Shown here one piece after another: positions 38,025 through 45,613 of a stretch of DNA of 64,000 bases (positions within the stretch are counted from its first letter, which is position 1; each line of letters begins with the position of its first letter). Source of the DNA: Ruegeria arenilitoris (GTDB lineage: Bacteria; Pseudomonadota; Alphaproteobacteria; Rhodobacterales; Rhodobacteraceae); the NCBI RefSeq assembly GCF_013035315.1, contig NZ_WQHP01000001.1:1-64000 (forward strand). Direction: 5' to 3'. The notes below the pieces were generated by a model, which did not search any database, was not told the origin of the DNA, and saw only the letters and a list, made by a program, of their open reading frames with translations. A program made the translations under genes and the position numbers.

Positions 38025-39011
38025 TCAGTGGTGGGTCGGTTGCGTACGATCCTGGCGCAGGTCGCGGGCCGACAGGCCGTGCGCCGTGCGGAAGGCGCGG
38101 GCAAAGCTGGATTGCGAGGCAAACCCGGTCGCCAACGCCACGTCCATGAGGGGCATGTCTGTATCGGTGACCAGACGACGCGCCTCGGCCAGGCGCAGTT
38201 GCAGGTAGTGATCCTGCGGCGTGGTGTTCAGGCGCAGGCGGAACTGCTGCTGTAGGGTCCGAGGGCTGGTGCCAAGCGTTTCGGCGATGTCGGCCAGCGG
38301 AAGGGGGTCTTCCAACGAAGACTCCATCAGGGAATTTGCTTTGGCGGTCAGTGCTGTGTGGCGATGTGGAGCGCCGGTGCGGCTCTGCGGCTTGGTTGGG
38401 CTGGGCGCGCCGTCGTAGAGGAACAGGCCCGAGACACGTGCGGCAAAGCCCGCGCCGTGGCGCGCGGCGATGATGTGCAGCATCATCTCGACCGCGGGGA
38501 TCGCGCCGCCTGAGGTCAGGCGGTTTTCGGATACGGTAAATCGGTCGGGGCGCACGTCGACCTCGGGGAAGCGGGTGGCGAAATTATCCAGATCTTCCCA
38601 ATGCGTGGTGGCAGCGTGGCCGTTCAGCAGACCGGCCTCGGCAAGCAGCCACGGACCGCCATCGATCCCGGCCATGGTGGCACCGGTGCCCGCAATGCGG
38701 CGTAGACCGGCCAGCAGGCTGGGCGTGGCGTGGCGGGCCAGTTGAAACCCGGCGACGACAATCATCAGGTCGCAAACTTGCAATCGGGCCAACGGAATGC
38801 CGGGCACCATCAGCGCGCTGGTCAGCATCGCGGGTTCGGCGGTCGCGGTCACATAATCCCAGTCAAATGCCGGGCGATCCGCCAGCCGGTTTGCTGCGCG
38901 CATTGGGTCAACGGCGGATGCGAAGCTGAGCGTGTTGCATTCGTCCAGAACCAGCACCGCCGTTTTCAGGGCGCGATGTTCAGGCTGCAATATGTTTTTT
39001 GCGGATTTCAT
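38025..39011 (-). CDS. GlxA-family transcriptional regulator, CdhR-like (carnitine catabolism)
   Basis: About 328 residues. An N-terminal class I glutamine-amidotransferase-like sensor domain is followed by a C-terminal AraC-type double helix-turn-helix (about 230-320, including PLADIAETLGTSPRTLQQQFR and MDVALATGFASQSSFARAFR). It is divergent from the carnitine genes and by context is their activator, like CdhR of Pseudomonas. I prefer the ATG at 39009-39011; a TTG start 12 codons upstream is possible and neither has a strong Shine-Dalgarno. Confidence 0.85.
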   Translation of the reverse strand: MKSAKNILQPEHRALKTAVLVLDECNTLSFASAVDPMRAANRLADRPAFDWDYVTATAEPAMLTSALMVPGIPLARLQVCDLMIVVAGFQLARHATPSLLAGLRRIAGTGATMAGIDGGPWLLAEAGLLNGHAATTHWEDLDNFATRFPEVDVRPDRFTVSENRLTSGGAIPAVEMMLHIIAARHGAGFAARVSGLFLYDGAPSPTKPQSRTGAPHRHTALTAKANSLMESSLEDPLPLADIAETLGTSPRTLQQQFRLRLNTTPQDHYLQLRLAEARRLVTDTDMPLMDVALATGFASQSSFARAFRTAHGLSARDLRQDRTQPTHH

Positions 39012-39097
39012 CAAGTTCGATTCGCATTCTGGCAAGTGTTTTTCCAAGGCTGCGTCAGAGTCGGGGGTGAACGCAAATCGGAATCCGGGGAGAAGCC

Positions 39098-39140
39098 TGG
39101 GGAAAACTCAGGGCGAAACCGGGTATAACTTGGGGAAAAC
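39098..39140 (+). promoter_or_regulatory. Direct repeats TGGGGAAAAC in the carnitine-cluster promoter
   Basis: Identical decamers at 39098-39107 and 39131-39140 are 33 bases apart, about three helical turns. A weaker CCGGGGAGAA lies at about 39085-39094. A TATAAC -10-like hexamer sits at 39124-39129. Tandem same-phase sites are what AraC-type activators bind. The second repeat also supplies the ribosome-binding purines for the first gene. Confidence 0.45.
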
Positions 39141-39143
39141 ACC

Positions 39144-40061
39144 ATGCCTCTGGAAATGAACCGCGACGTCTTCATCACCTGTGCCGTTACGGGCTCGGGC
39201 GGAACGCAGGATCGCAGCCCACATGTGCCGCGCTCGCCGAAGCAGATTGCAGAAAGCGCGATCGCCGCCGCCAAGGCAGGTGCCGCCATCGTTCACTGTC
39301 ACGTGCGCGATCCTGAAACAGGTGCGCCCAGCCGTCGTCTGGATCTGTACCGCGAGGTCACAGAGCGCATTCGCGAGGCCGAGGTGGACGTGGTTCTGAA
39401 CCTGACCGCCGGGATGGGCGGCGACATGGTGTTTGGCCCGACCGAGTCGCCTCTGCCTCTGCGCGAGGACGGGACCGACATGATTGGCGCGGCGGCGCGG
39501 GTTGAGCATGTGGCTGAGTGTCTGCCCGAGATTTGCACTCTGGACTGCGGCACCATGAACTTTGCCGAGGCCGATTACGTCATGACCAACACTCCCGGCA
39601 TGCTGCAGGCGATGGGCCGCATGATGACGCATCTGGGCGTAAAGCCCGAGATCGAGGCGTTTGACACCGGCCATCTGTGGTACGCCAAGCAGTTGGTAAA
39701 GGATGGCGTTCTGGACAGCCCGGCTCTGGTTCAGCTGTGCATGGGTGTGCCGTGGGGTGCACCGGATGATCTGAACACTTTCATGGCGATGGTGAACAAC
39801 GTTCCGGACGACTGGACCTTCAGCGCGTTTTCGCTGGGCCGCAACCAGATGGCTTACGCGGCAGCAGCCGTTCTGGCGGGCGGCAATGTGCGCGTTGGGC
39901 TGGAAGATAACCTGTGGCTGGACAAAGGCGTACTGGCCGAAAACTGGCAGTTGGTCGAACGGGCCGGGACTATCATTGAAAACATGGGCGCGCGTGTAAT
40001 CGGTGCTCAGGAAGTGCGTGAGAAGCTGGGGCTGACCAAGCGCGCTCCGGTGGCAAAGTGA
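39144..40061 (+). CDS. BKACE-family beta-keto acid cleavage enzyme (likely 3-dehydrocarnitine cleavage)
   Basis: A 305-residue member of the BKACE (DUF849) family, which condenses a beta-keto acid with acetyl-CoA and releases acetoacetate plus a CoA ester. Zinc-binding His residues lie in VHCHVRDPETG. Further family marks are LNLTAGMGG, DCGTMNF and AFDTGHLW. Next to carnitine dehydrogenase its substrate should be 3-dehydrocarnitine, giving betainyl-CoA and acetoacetate. This is inferred from the context and the characterised pathways of other bacteria. It is the first gene of the cluster. Confidence 0.9.
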   Translation: MPLEMNRDVFITCAVTGSGGTQDRSPHVPRSPKQIAESAIAAAKAGAAIVHCHVRDPETGAPSRRLDLYREVTERIREAEVDVVLNLTAGMGGDMVFGPTESPLPLREDGTDMIGAAARVEHVAECLPEICTLDCGTMNFAEADYVMTNTPGMLQAMGRMMTHLGVKPEIEAFDTGHLWYAKQLVKDGVLDSPALVQLCMGVPWGAPDDLNTFMAMVNNVPDDWTFSAFSLGRNQMAYAAAAVLAGGNVRVGLEDNLWLDKGVLAENWQLVERAGTIIENMGARVIGAQEVREKLGLTKRAPVAK

Positions 40062-40067
40062 TCCCAA

Positions 40068-40099
40068 GCGGGGTTGGGGCCAAGCCCCAATCCCCCAGG
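40068..40099 (+). other. GC-rich hairpin between the BKACE and carnitine dehydrogenase genes
   Basis: GGGGTTGGGG and CCCCAATCCCC can pair (one G-U) around a short CCAAG loop just after the BKACE stop. There is no T-run, so it may set relative transcript levels or protect the upstream mRNA rather than end transcription. Confidence 0.45.
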
Positions 40100-40142
40100 C
40101 GCTTCGACGAATGAAGACTGCGAAAATTACAGGCGGTAGACT

Positions 40143-41606
40143 ATGAAAACAGCGGCGATTATTGGCGGCGGTGTGATTGGCGGCGGATGGGCCGCCCGGT
40201 TCCTTCTGAATGGCTGGGACGTCCGGGTGTTCGACCCGGATCCCGAGGCTGAGCGAAAGATAGGTGAGGTTCTGGACAATGCGCGTCGGTCGTTGCCGGG
40301 GCTCAGCGATGTGCCATTGCCTGCTGAGGGCGCATTGACGTTCCACGACGATATCGCCGACGCCGTTCAGGGGGCGGCCTGGATTCAGGAAAGCGTGCCA
40401 GAGCGTTTGGACCTGAAGCTGAAGGTTTACAAGGGGTTGCAAGAAGCTTGTGATCCAGGCGCAATCATCGGCTCATCAACCAGCGGATTCAAACCGTCGG
40501 AACTGCAGGATGGTGCTCTGCGCCCGGAACAGATCGTGGTGACGCACCCGTTCAACCCTGTCTACCTGTTGCCGTTGATCGAGCTGGTGCCGACCGACAA
40601 GAACCCCGCTGAAATGATCGAGCGGGCGCAAGAACTGTTGAAATCGGTTGGGTTCTTCCCTCTGCACGTTAAAAAAGAGATCGACGCGCATATTGCTGAC
40701 CGGTTCCTCGAGGCTGTTTGGCGCGAGGCGCTGTGGCTGGTCAAGGATGGTATCGCGACGACCGAAGAGATCGACGAAGCAATCCGCATGGGGTTCGGCA
40801 TACGCTGGGCGCAGATGGGCCTGTTCGAGACCTATCGTGTGGCGGGCGGTGAGGCCGGGATGCGGCATTTCATGGCGCAGTTTGGCCCGGCGTTGAAATG
40901 GCCCTGGACCAAGCTGATGGATGTGCCGGAATTCACGGATGAACTGGTCGATATGATCGCGGATCAGTCGGATGCGCAGTCGGGGATGCACTCGATCCGT
41001 GAACTGGAGCGGATTCGCGATAACAACCTTGTCGGGATGATGCGGGCGTTGAAGGCGCAAAACTGGGGTGCTGGCGCTATCCTGAACCAGCATGATGCTG
41101 CACTGAAGCCCGGTGCCTTGCCGACAATCGAACAGGCAGACCTGAGCCAGCCGATCCTGACACTTGCGCGGGCCGTTCCGCTGGACTGGACCGACTATAA
41201 CGGCCACATGAACGAGGCGCGTTATCTGGAGGCCTTTGCCGCAGCCACCGACCGGTTCATGGAGATCATCGGCTGTGACGCGGATTACATTTCGTCAGGC
41301 GGCAGTTACTTCACGGCTGAAAACCACATCCGGTATATCGACGAAGTGCATGCGGGTGCGAAGATCGAAGTTCGGACCCAGATGCTGCTGGGGCAGGGCA
41401 AAAAGCTGCACGTTTTCCACTCGATGTATGAAGGGGATAAGCTGCTGGCCACGGGCGAGAGCTTCTTGCTGCATGTCAGTTTGGAAACCCGCCGTCCCAG
41501 CGCCCCATCGGCCGAGATCGAAGCGGCGATGGCCCGTATCGTCGAAGCACAAGCTGGTTTGCCGTACCCCGAGGGTGCCGGGGCCGCGATCCGTAAACCG
41601 GCATGA
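40143..41606 (+). CDS. Bifunctional L-carnitine 3-dehydrogenase / betainyl-CoA thioesterase fusion
   Basis: A 487-residue two-domain protein. Residues 1-310 form a 3-hydroxyacyl-CoA-dehydrogenase-type enzyme with GGGVIGGGWAARF (NAD binding, about 8-20), SSTSGFKPSEL and VVTHPFNPVYLLPL, as in carnitine 3-dehydrogenase. Residues from about 335 form a hotdog thioesterase (DWTDYNGHMNEARYLEAF). The two halves match steps 1 and 3 of carnitine breakdown: oxidation to 3-dehydrocarnitine and hydrolysis of betainyl-CoA to glycine betaine. The intervening BKACE step is encoded just upstream. Its stop overlaps the SDR start (ATGA). Confidence 0.88.
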   Translation: MKTAAIIGGGVIGGGWAARFLLNGWDVRVFDPDPEAERKIGEVLDNARRSLPGLSDVPLPAEGALTFHDDIADAVQGAAWIQESVPERLDLKLKVYKGLQEACDPGAIIGSSTSGFKPSELQDGALRPEQIVVTHPFNPVYLLPLIELVPTDKNPAEMIERAQELLKSVGFFPLHVKKEIDAHIADRFLEAVWREALWLVKDGIATTEEIDEAIRMGFGIRWAQMGLFETYRVAGGEAGMRHFMAQFGPALKWPWTKLMDVPEFTDELVDMIADQSDAQSGMHSIRELERIRDNNLVGMMRALKAQNWGAGAILNQHDAALKPGALPTIEQADLSQPILTLARAVPLDWTDYNGHMNEARYLEAFAAATDRFMEIIGCDADYISSGGSYFTAENHIRYIDEVHAGAKIEVRTQMLLGQGKKLHVFHSMYEGDKLLATGESFLLHVSLETRRPSAPSAEIEAAMARIVEAQAGLPYPEGAGAAIRKPA

Positions 41607-42364
41607 GCGGGCGTGTTCTGATCACGGCTGGCGCTTCGGGCGTTGGCCGTGCCATGGCCGAGGCGTTTGACGCCGCAGGCGCGCAGGTTTGGGTGGCGGA
41701 TGTCGATCATCAGGCCTTGTCTGACTGCCCCGATCATTGGCGGCGATGTGAGGTGAATGTCGCGGATGAGGCAGAGGTTGCTGCCTTGTTCGGTGAGATT
41801 GAAGCGGAATGGGGCGGGGTGGACACGCTTTGCGCCAACGCCGGGATCGCGGGTCCGACGGCTCTGGTCGAAGACGTTGCGCTCGAGGACTGGCGTTTGT
41901 GTCTTGCGGTAAACCTTGAGGGGGCATTTCTGTGTGCCAAATACGCCTCTCCGCTGATGAAGCGCCAAGGCAGCGGGGCGGTGGTCATCACGTCGTCAAC
42001 TGCCGGGCAATATGGCTATCCCAATCGCGCGCCATATGCGGCGGCAAAATGGGGGATGATCGGTTTGGCCAAAACCCTGGCGATGGAGCTGGGCCCGCAC
42101 GGTATACGCTGCAACGCCATCTGTCCGGGCGCGGTTGAGGGCCCCCGGATGGAGGGCGTGCTGCACCGCGAGGCGCAGGCCAAGGGAATGACCCGGGATG
42201 AGGTCTATGCGGGGTACGCCTCGGGCACCTCGATGGGGCGCTTCGTCGAAGGTCGTGACATCGCGAATATGGCGGTATTCTTGGCTTCAGACGCAGCCCG
42301 ATTGGTGTCGGGGCAGGTGATTGCCGTCGACGGTCATACGGTCAACCCGGACCCAAAGGTTTAA
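41603..42364 (+). CDS. SDR oxidoreductase of the carnitine cluster
   Basis: A 253-residue classical short-chain dehydrogenase/reductase. It has TAGASGVGRAMAEAF (nucleotide binding), NAGIAG, Ser in ITSSTAGQYG and the YAAAK catalytic pair, and ends VIAVDGHTVNPDPKV. It is translationally coupled to the dehydrogenase-thioesterase fusion. A D-carnitine dehydrogenase, which would feed the other enantiomer into the same pathway, is the most attractive assignment; this rests on position only. Its stop overlaps the convergent small gene by four bases. Confidence 0.85.
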   Translation: MSGRVLITAGASGVGRAMAEAFDAAGAQVWVADVDHQALSDCPDHWRRCEVNVADEAEVAALFGEIEAEWGGVDTLCANAGIAGPTALVEDVALEDWRLCLAVNLEGAFLCAKYASPLMKRQGSGAVVITSSTAGQYGYPNRAPYAAAKWGMIGLAKTLAMELGPHGIRCNAICPGAVEGPRMEGVLHREAQAKGMTRDEVYAGYASGTSMGRFVEGRDIANMAVFLASDAARLVSGQVIAVDGHTVNPDPKV

Positions 42365-42543
42365 CCCTGATTGGGACCGCGTATCTGGCGGATCGACTGG
42401 CGGACCGCCTGCCAATCGCGGGCTTGGTCCATGTTCCCGGCGGCTTCGCATTCGCGCATTTTCTGCGCGGCTTCCGCCTCGGCCTGATCTCCGTGCGCCG
42501 AATAAAGGGCTCGGGCGTATTGAGCGGTTTTCAGTGCGTCCAT
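42361..42543 (-). CDS. Small conserved-looking protein, 60 residues
   Basis: MDALKTAQYARALYSAHGDQ begins a 60-residue, Ala- and Gln-rich, probably all-helical protein without a signal peptide or membrane segment. The ATG at 42541-42543 is preceded by a strong GGAGGAGGAC ribosome-binding site, the main support for the gene. It is convergent with the SDR. From memory, similar short proteins occur in roseobacters; no function is known to me. Confidence 0.65.
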   Translation of the reverse strand: MDALKTAQYARALYSAHGDQAEAEAAQKMRECEAAGNMDQARDWQAVRQSIRQIRGPNQG

Positions 42544-42637
42544 TCCTGTCCTCCTCCGTCTGGGATCGGATTGCCTGAAGGTTCGCGCCAAACGACAGTA
42601 GCACAGGATGACCCAGCTTGCATCTCTAGGATTAGGT

Positions 42638-43501
42638 TCAGGCGGGAATCGCCGACCGCAGATGCCGAAGGTGGTCGGGGAAATCCCGGGCAGTCACATC
42701 CGCTTCGCGCACCAACGTGTCGAAATGACGGGTAAATGTCTCGATCCGGTCGCGGTCGCGAAAGGCCATGTAGTGGCTGCCTGCGTAGAACACGCAGAGC
42801 AGAGGACCAAAGATGGTGACTGGCGCTGAGTAGAGGCGTTTGGCGTCGAACAGATAGATGCGCATCCGGGGATAAAGCTGCTCACACAGCGCCAGCAAGT
42901 GGTCAATCTGGTTCAGGCGGATCTTGGGGCAAAGGCCCTCGTAATAGCCAGTTGCGCGAGCAAAGCTGTCCAACTCGAACAGGGGCATCGCGATTTCATA
43001 GTCCGATTGCGCGCTGCGCATCCATGTCAGGCGATCGGCCGATGCACCGATGGCTTGATCTGCCGTGCGGCCCAGATGCGGGGCGTATTCCCATTCCAAT
43101 ACGGCGCGTGTCTTCAACATGTCGGGCAGGGTGGCCGGGACATAACGAATCTTGTAGCCGGCAGCCTCTTTGTGCCACTCGAAAATGCGTTCATCGACCA
43201 GCGCGCGCGGGGCCTTGGTCATTGTCAATGAACTGGCCAGCAACTCGGCCGCGCTTTCGGGTCGATCCGACAGGCTAAGCAACCAATCCGCCGACACCCC
43301 AAGCGCCGAGGCGCAGCTGCCGACCACATGGGCATTCGGCAAGCGTGCGCCTTCACCGGTCAACAATTGGGAAACGGTCGAGCGGTCAACGCCGATATTC
43401 CGCGCAAGGGCGCTTTGGCTGACGTGCTGTTCTTCCATGGCGCGGGCAAGGCGCAGTCGGAACTGCGCGGCACGGTCTCGTTTGTCTATTTTATCCTGCA
43501 T
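42638..43501 (-). CDS. XRE-family transcriptional regulator with unknown C-terminal domain
   Basis: A 287-residue protein. Residues about 12-75 form an XRE helix-turn-helix (HVSQSALARNIGVDRSTVSQLL) with a following helix LGVSADWLLSLS. The rest is a mixed alpha/beta region without a recognised signature, perhaps a ligand-binding or dimerisation domain (IDHLLALCEQLYPRMRIYLFD). The start codon lies inside the perfect palindrome at 43501-43519, so autoregulation is plausible. It is divergent from the DUF2061-desaturase pair. The targets are unknown. Confidence 0.8.
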   Translation of the reverse strand: MQDKIDKRDRAAQFRLRLARAMEEQHVSQSALARNIGVDRSTVSQLLTGEGARLPNAHVVGSCASALGVSADWLLSLSDRPESAAELLASSLTMTKAPRALVDERIFEWHKEAAGYKIRYVPATLPDMLKTRAVLEWEYAPHLGRTADQAIGASADRLTWMRSAQSDYEIAMPLFELDSFARATGYYEGLCPKIRLNQIDHLLALCEQLYPRMRIYLFDAKRLYSAPVTIFGPLLCVFYAGSHYMAFRDRDRIETFTRHFDTLVREADVTARDFPDHLRHLRSAIPA

Positions 43502-43519
43502 GTGATGAAAAATATCACA
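43501..43519. promoter_or_regulatory. Palindrome TGTGAT-N7-ATCACA at the XRE start codon
   Basis: A perfect 6-bp inverted repeat with a 7-base AT-rich spacer begins at the first base of the regulator's start codon and extends upstream. No Shine-Dalgarno is seen between it and the ATG. It is a candidate autoregulatory operator, inferred from position. Confidence 0.45.
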
Positions 43520-43608
43520 GATGATGAGTTTTGTTAATCATATTCAGAATTTTCAACCTACGCCGCGATCCGTAATTCTTAAACCATAACAACAATATGG
43601 GTGACGGA

Positions 43609-43812
43609 ATGGAAACGCGACGAAGATCGGTCGTGAAGGCAGTGCTGTGGAATGCGATGGGCTTGGCCGTGATGACGGTGGTGGGTCTGGTCGCGACGGG
43701 CTCGGCAGCAGTAGGCGGGACACTGGCGATTGTTAACACCGCAATCGGCCTGACCATGTACGTAATTTACGAACGTATCTGGGCCGGGATCTCGTGGGGT
43801 CGCAATGTCTGA
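43609..43812 (+). CDS. DUF2061-family small membrane protein
   Basis: A 67-residue protein (71 if the ATG at 43597 is used). It starts METRRRSVVKAVLWNAMGL, with hydrophobic segments near 14-30 and 35-54 and the end YVIYERIWAGISWGRNV, the DUF2061 pattern. It is an inner-membrane protein of unknown function. The ATG at 43609 gives the usual family start and has GGTG upstream. It overlaps the desaturase start by eight bases, suggesting translational coupling. Confidence 0.8.
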   Translation: METRRRSVVKAVLWNAMGLAVMTVVGLVATGSAAVGGTLAIVNTAIGLTMYVIYERIWAGISWGRNV

Positions 43813-44689
43813 GCGTCCGGGACCCGAGTGGGGCACGTTCGCCCTGATCCTCGCATGCTATGCGGCATGGCTCATGGTGATTTTTGCATTGCCGATCTGG
43901 CTGGCAATCCCGGCCATGGGGCTGGTTGCAGCGCTGCATTCGTCGCTGACTCATGAGGCACTGCATGGCCACCCGTTTCGCGCCCGATGGCTGAATGAGG
44001 CCCTGATGGCGCTGCCGTTGACTTTGTTCATCCCCTACAATCGATTCCGCGATCTGCATCTGGCACATCACCGCGATGCGACCCTGACCGATCCCTATGA
44101 CGACCCCGAGTCGAACTATCTGGACCCCAAGGTTTGGAACGCTCTGACCGGCTGGCAACGGAAACTGCTGCGGGCGAACAACACGCTATTTGGGCGTATG
44201 ATTCTGGGGCCGGCGATAGGTCAGTACACGTTTCTACGCGATGAGCTGCGCGGAGCCATGCGTGGGGACGGGGTCATACTGCAAGCTTGGGCGCTTCATT
44301 TGGTTGGGGTGGCCGTCGTTCTGTGGATCGTCTCTCTGTCCCCGATGCCGATTTGGGCCTTTGTTTTATCGGCTTACATTGGGCTGGGGCTGGTCAAGAT
44401 TCGCACATTTCTGGAACACCGGGCGCATGAGAATTCCAGCGCCCGCACCGTGATCGTTGAAGATCGGGGGATTTTGGCGTTTCTGTTTTTGAACAACAAT
44501 CTACACGTCGTTCATCACATGAATCCAGGCGCCCCGTGGTACCGGTTGCCAGCGCTCTATCGCGCTGGAAAGGACCGCTATCTGGCCAGCAACGAGGCCT
44601 ATGTCTACCGCTCTTACGGGCAGGTTTTCCGCTCGTACTTTTGGCGCGCGAAAGATCCGGTGGCGCATCCGCTCTGGCCAAAGGGTTGA
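43805..44689 (+). CDS. Fatty acid desaturase family protein
   Basis: A 294-residue membrane di-iron enzyme. Its His boxes are HEALHGH (about 50-56), HLAHH (about 84-88) and HVVHH (about 238-242), with a further HRAHEN stretch. It differs clearly from the desaturase at 9.7 kb and is close in layout to short beta-carotene-hydroxylase/desaturase-like proteins. It could act on fatty acids or another lipid. It is coupled to the DUF2061 gene and followed after 21 bases by a DMT permease. Confidence 0.85.
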   Translation: MSERPGPEWGTFALILACYAAWLMVIFALPIWLAIPAMGLVAALHSSLTHEALHGHPFRARWLNEALMALPLTLFIPYNRFRDLHLAHHRDATLTDPYDDPESNYLDPKVWNALTGWQRKLLRANNTLFGRMILGPAIGQYTFLRDELRGAMRGDGVILQAWALHLVGVAVVLWIVSLSPMPIWAFVLSAYIGLGLVKIRTFLEHRAHENSSARTVIVEDRGILAFLFLNNNLHVVHHMNPGAPWYRLPALYRAGKDRYLASNEAYVYRSYGQVFRSYFWRAKDPVAHPLWPKG

Positions 44690-44710
44690 TTTGCCGACAC
44701 AAGAGAGTCC

Positions 44711-45613
44711 ATGAGTTTGTGGATTCCCGTCACCATCGCCGCCGCTACGTTTCAGACCGTGCGGTTCATGCTGCAAAAGTCGCTCAGCACTGTGAAACTC
44801 TCGGCGGCGGGCGCGACATTTGCGCGCTTTGCCTACTCCATGCCTTTGGCGGTGCTGGGATTAATCGTGGCGATGCAGATCACGGGTTTCAGCCTGCCGC
44901 CTTTGACCGGGTGGTTCTGGTTGTTTGCAATGATCGGCGGGACGACGCAGATTCTGGCGACCATTTGTGTGGTGGCCTTGTTCAAGCAGCGCAACTTCGC
45001 GGTAGGTATCACGTTCAAAAAAACTGAGGTTATCCAAACAGCCATCGTCGGTTTTCTGGTGTTGGGCGACCAGGTTTCGACGGGTGCCTTGTTTGCCATC
45101 GTTCTGGGTTTGATGGCGGTTCTGCTGCTATCAAAAAATCCCGGTGGTGACGGGGCTTGGTGGGCGAACCTCACCAACCGAGCATCGCGCCTTGGGTTGG
45201 GGTCAGGCGTTCTGTTTGCCTTCTCATCCGTCAGCTATCGCGGTGCATCTTTGGAACTGGGTGACATAGATGCCTGGTACCGTGCGTTGATTACGCTGGC
45301 TGTTGTAGTCTCGTTCCAGTTCCTTAGCATGGGGCTCTGGCTGCTGTGGCGCGATAGGGCAGAACTGCGCGCGGTTTGGGACACGCGCAAGACCGGCGTT
45401 TTTGTCGGAATCACAAGCCTTTGCGGATCGTTCTGCTGGTTCTTGGCGTTCACGCTTCAAAACGCAGCCTATGTCAAAGCGTTGGGGCAGGTAGAGCTGA
45501 TCCTCAGCCTGTTTGCCTCGATCCTGTTTTTCCGGGAAAGCATAACCCGGCGTGAGATCGCCGGGATGGCATTGCTTGGTGTATCGATACTGGCGCTGGT
45601 GCTGGCGATTTAG
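44711..45613 (+). CDS. EamA/DMT-family permease
   Basis: A 300-residue inner-membrane protein with about ten hydrophobic segments in two EamA-type halves. It contains LATICVVALFKQRNFAVGITF and KALGQVELILSLFASILFFRE, the end-of-repeat elements. The substrate is unknown. It lies 21 bases after the desaturase, probably in one operon with DUF2061, and overlaps the convergent helicase stop by four bases. Confidence 0.82.
   Translation: MSLWIPVTIAAATFQTVRFMLQKSLSTVKLSAAGATFARFAYSMPLAVLGLIVAMQITGFSLPPLTGWFWLFAMIGGTTQILATICVVALFKQRNFAVGITFKKTEVIQTAIVGFLVLGDQVSTGALFAIVLGLMAVLLLSKNPGGDGAWWANLTNRASRLGLGSGVLFAFSSVSYRGASLELGDIDAWYRALITLAVVVSFQFLSMGLWLLWRDRAELRAVWDTRKTGVFVGITSLCGSFCWFLAFTLQNAAYVKALGQVELILSLFASILFFRESITRREIAGMALLGVSILALVLAI

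Noticed and set aside
39108..40442. 444-residue open frame opposite the BKACE gene
   Set aside because: It is antisense to a confidently recognised enzyme, with His/Gln/Arg-rich shadow composition and no family match.
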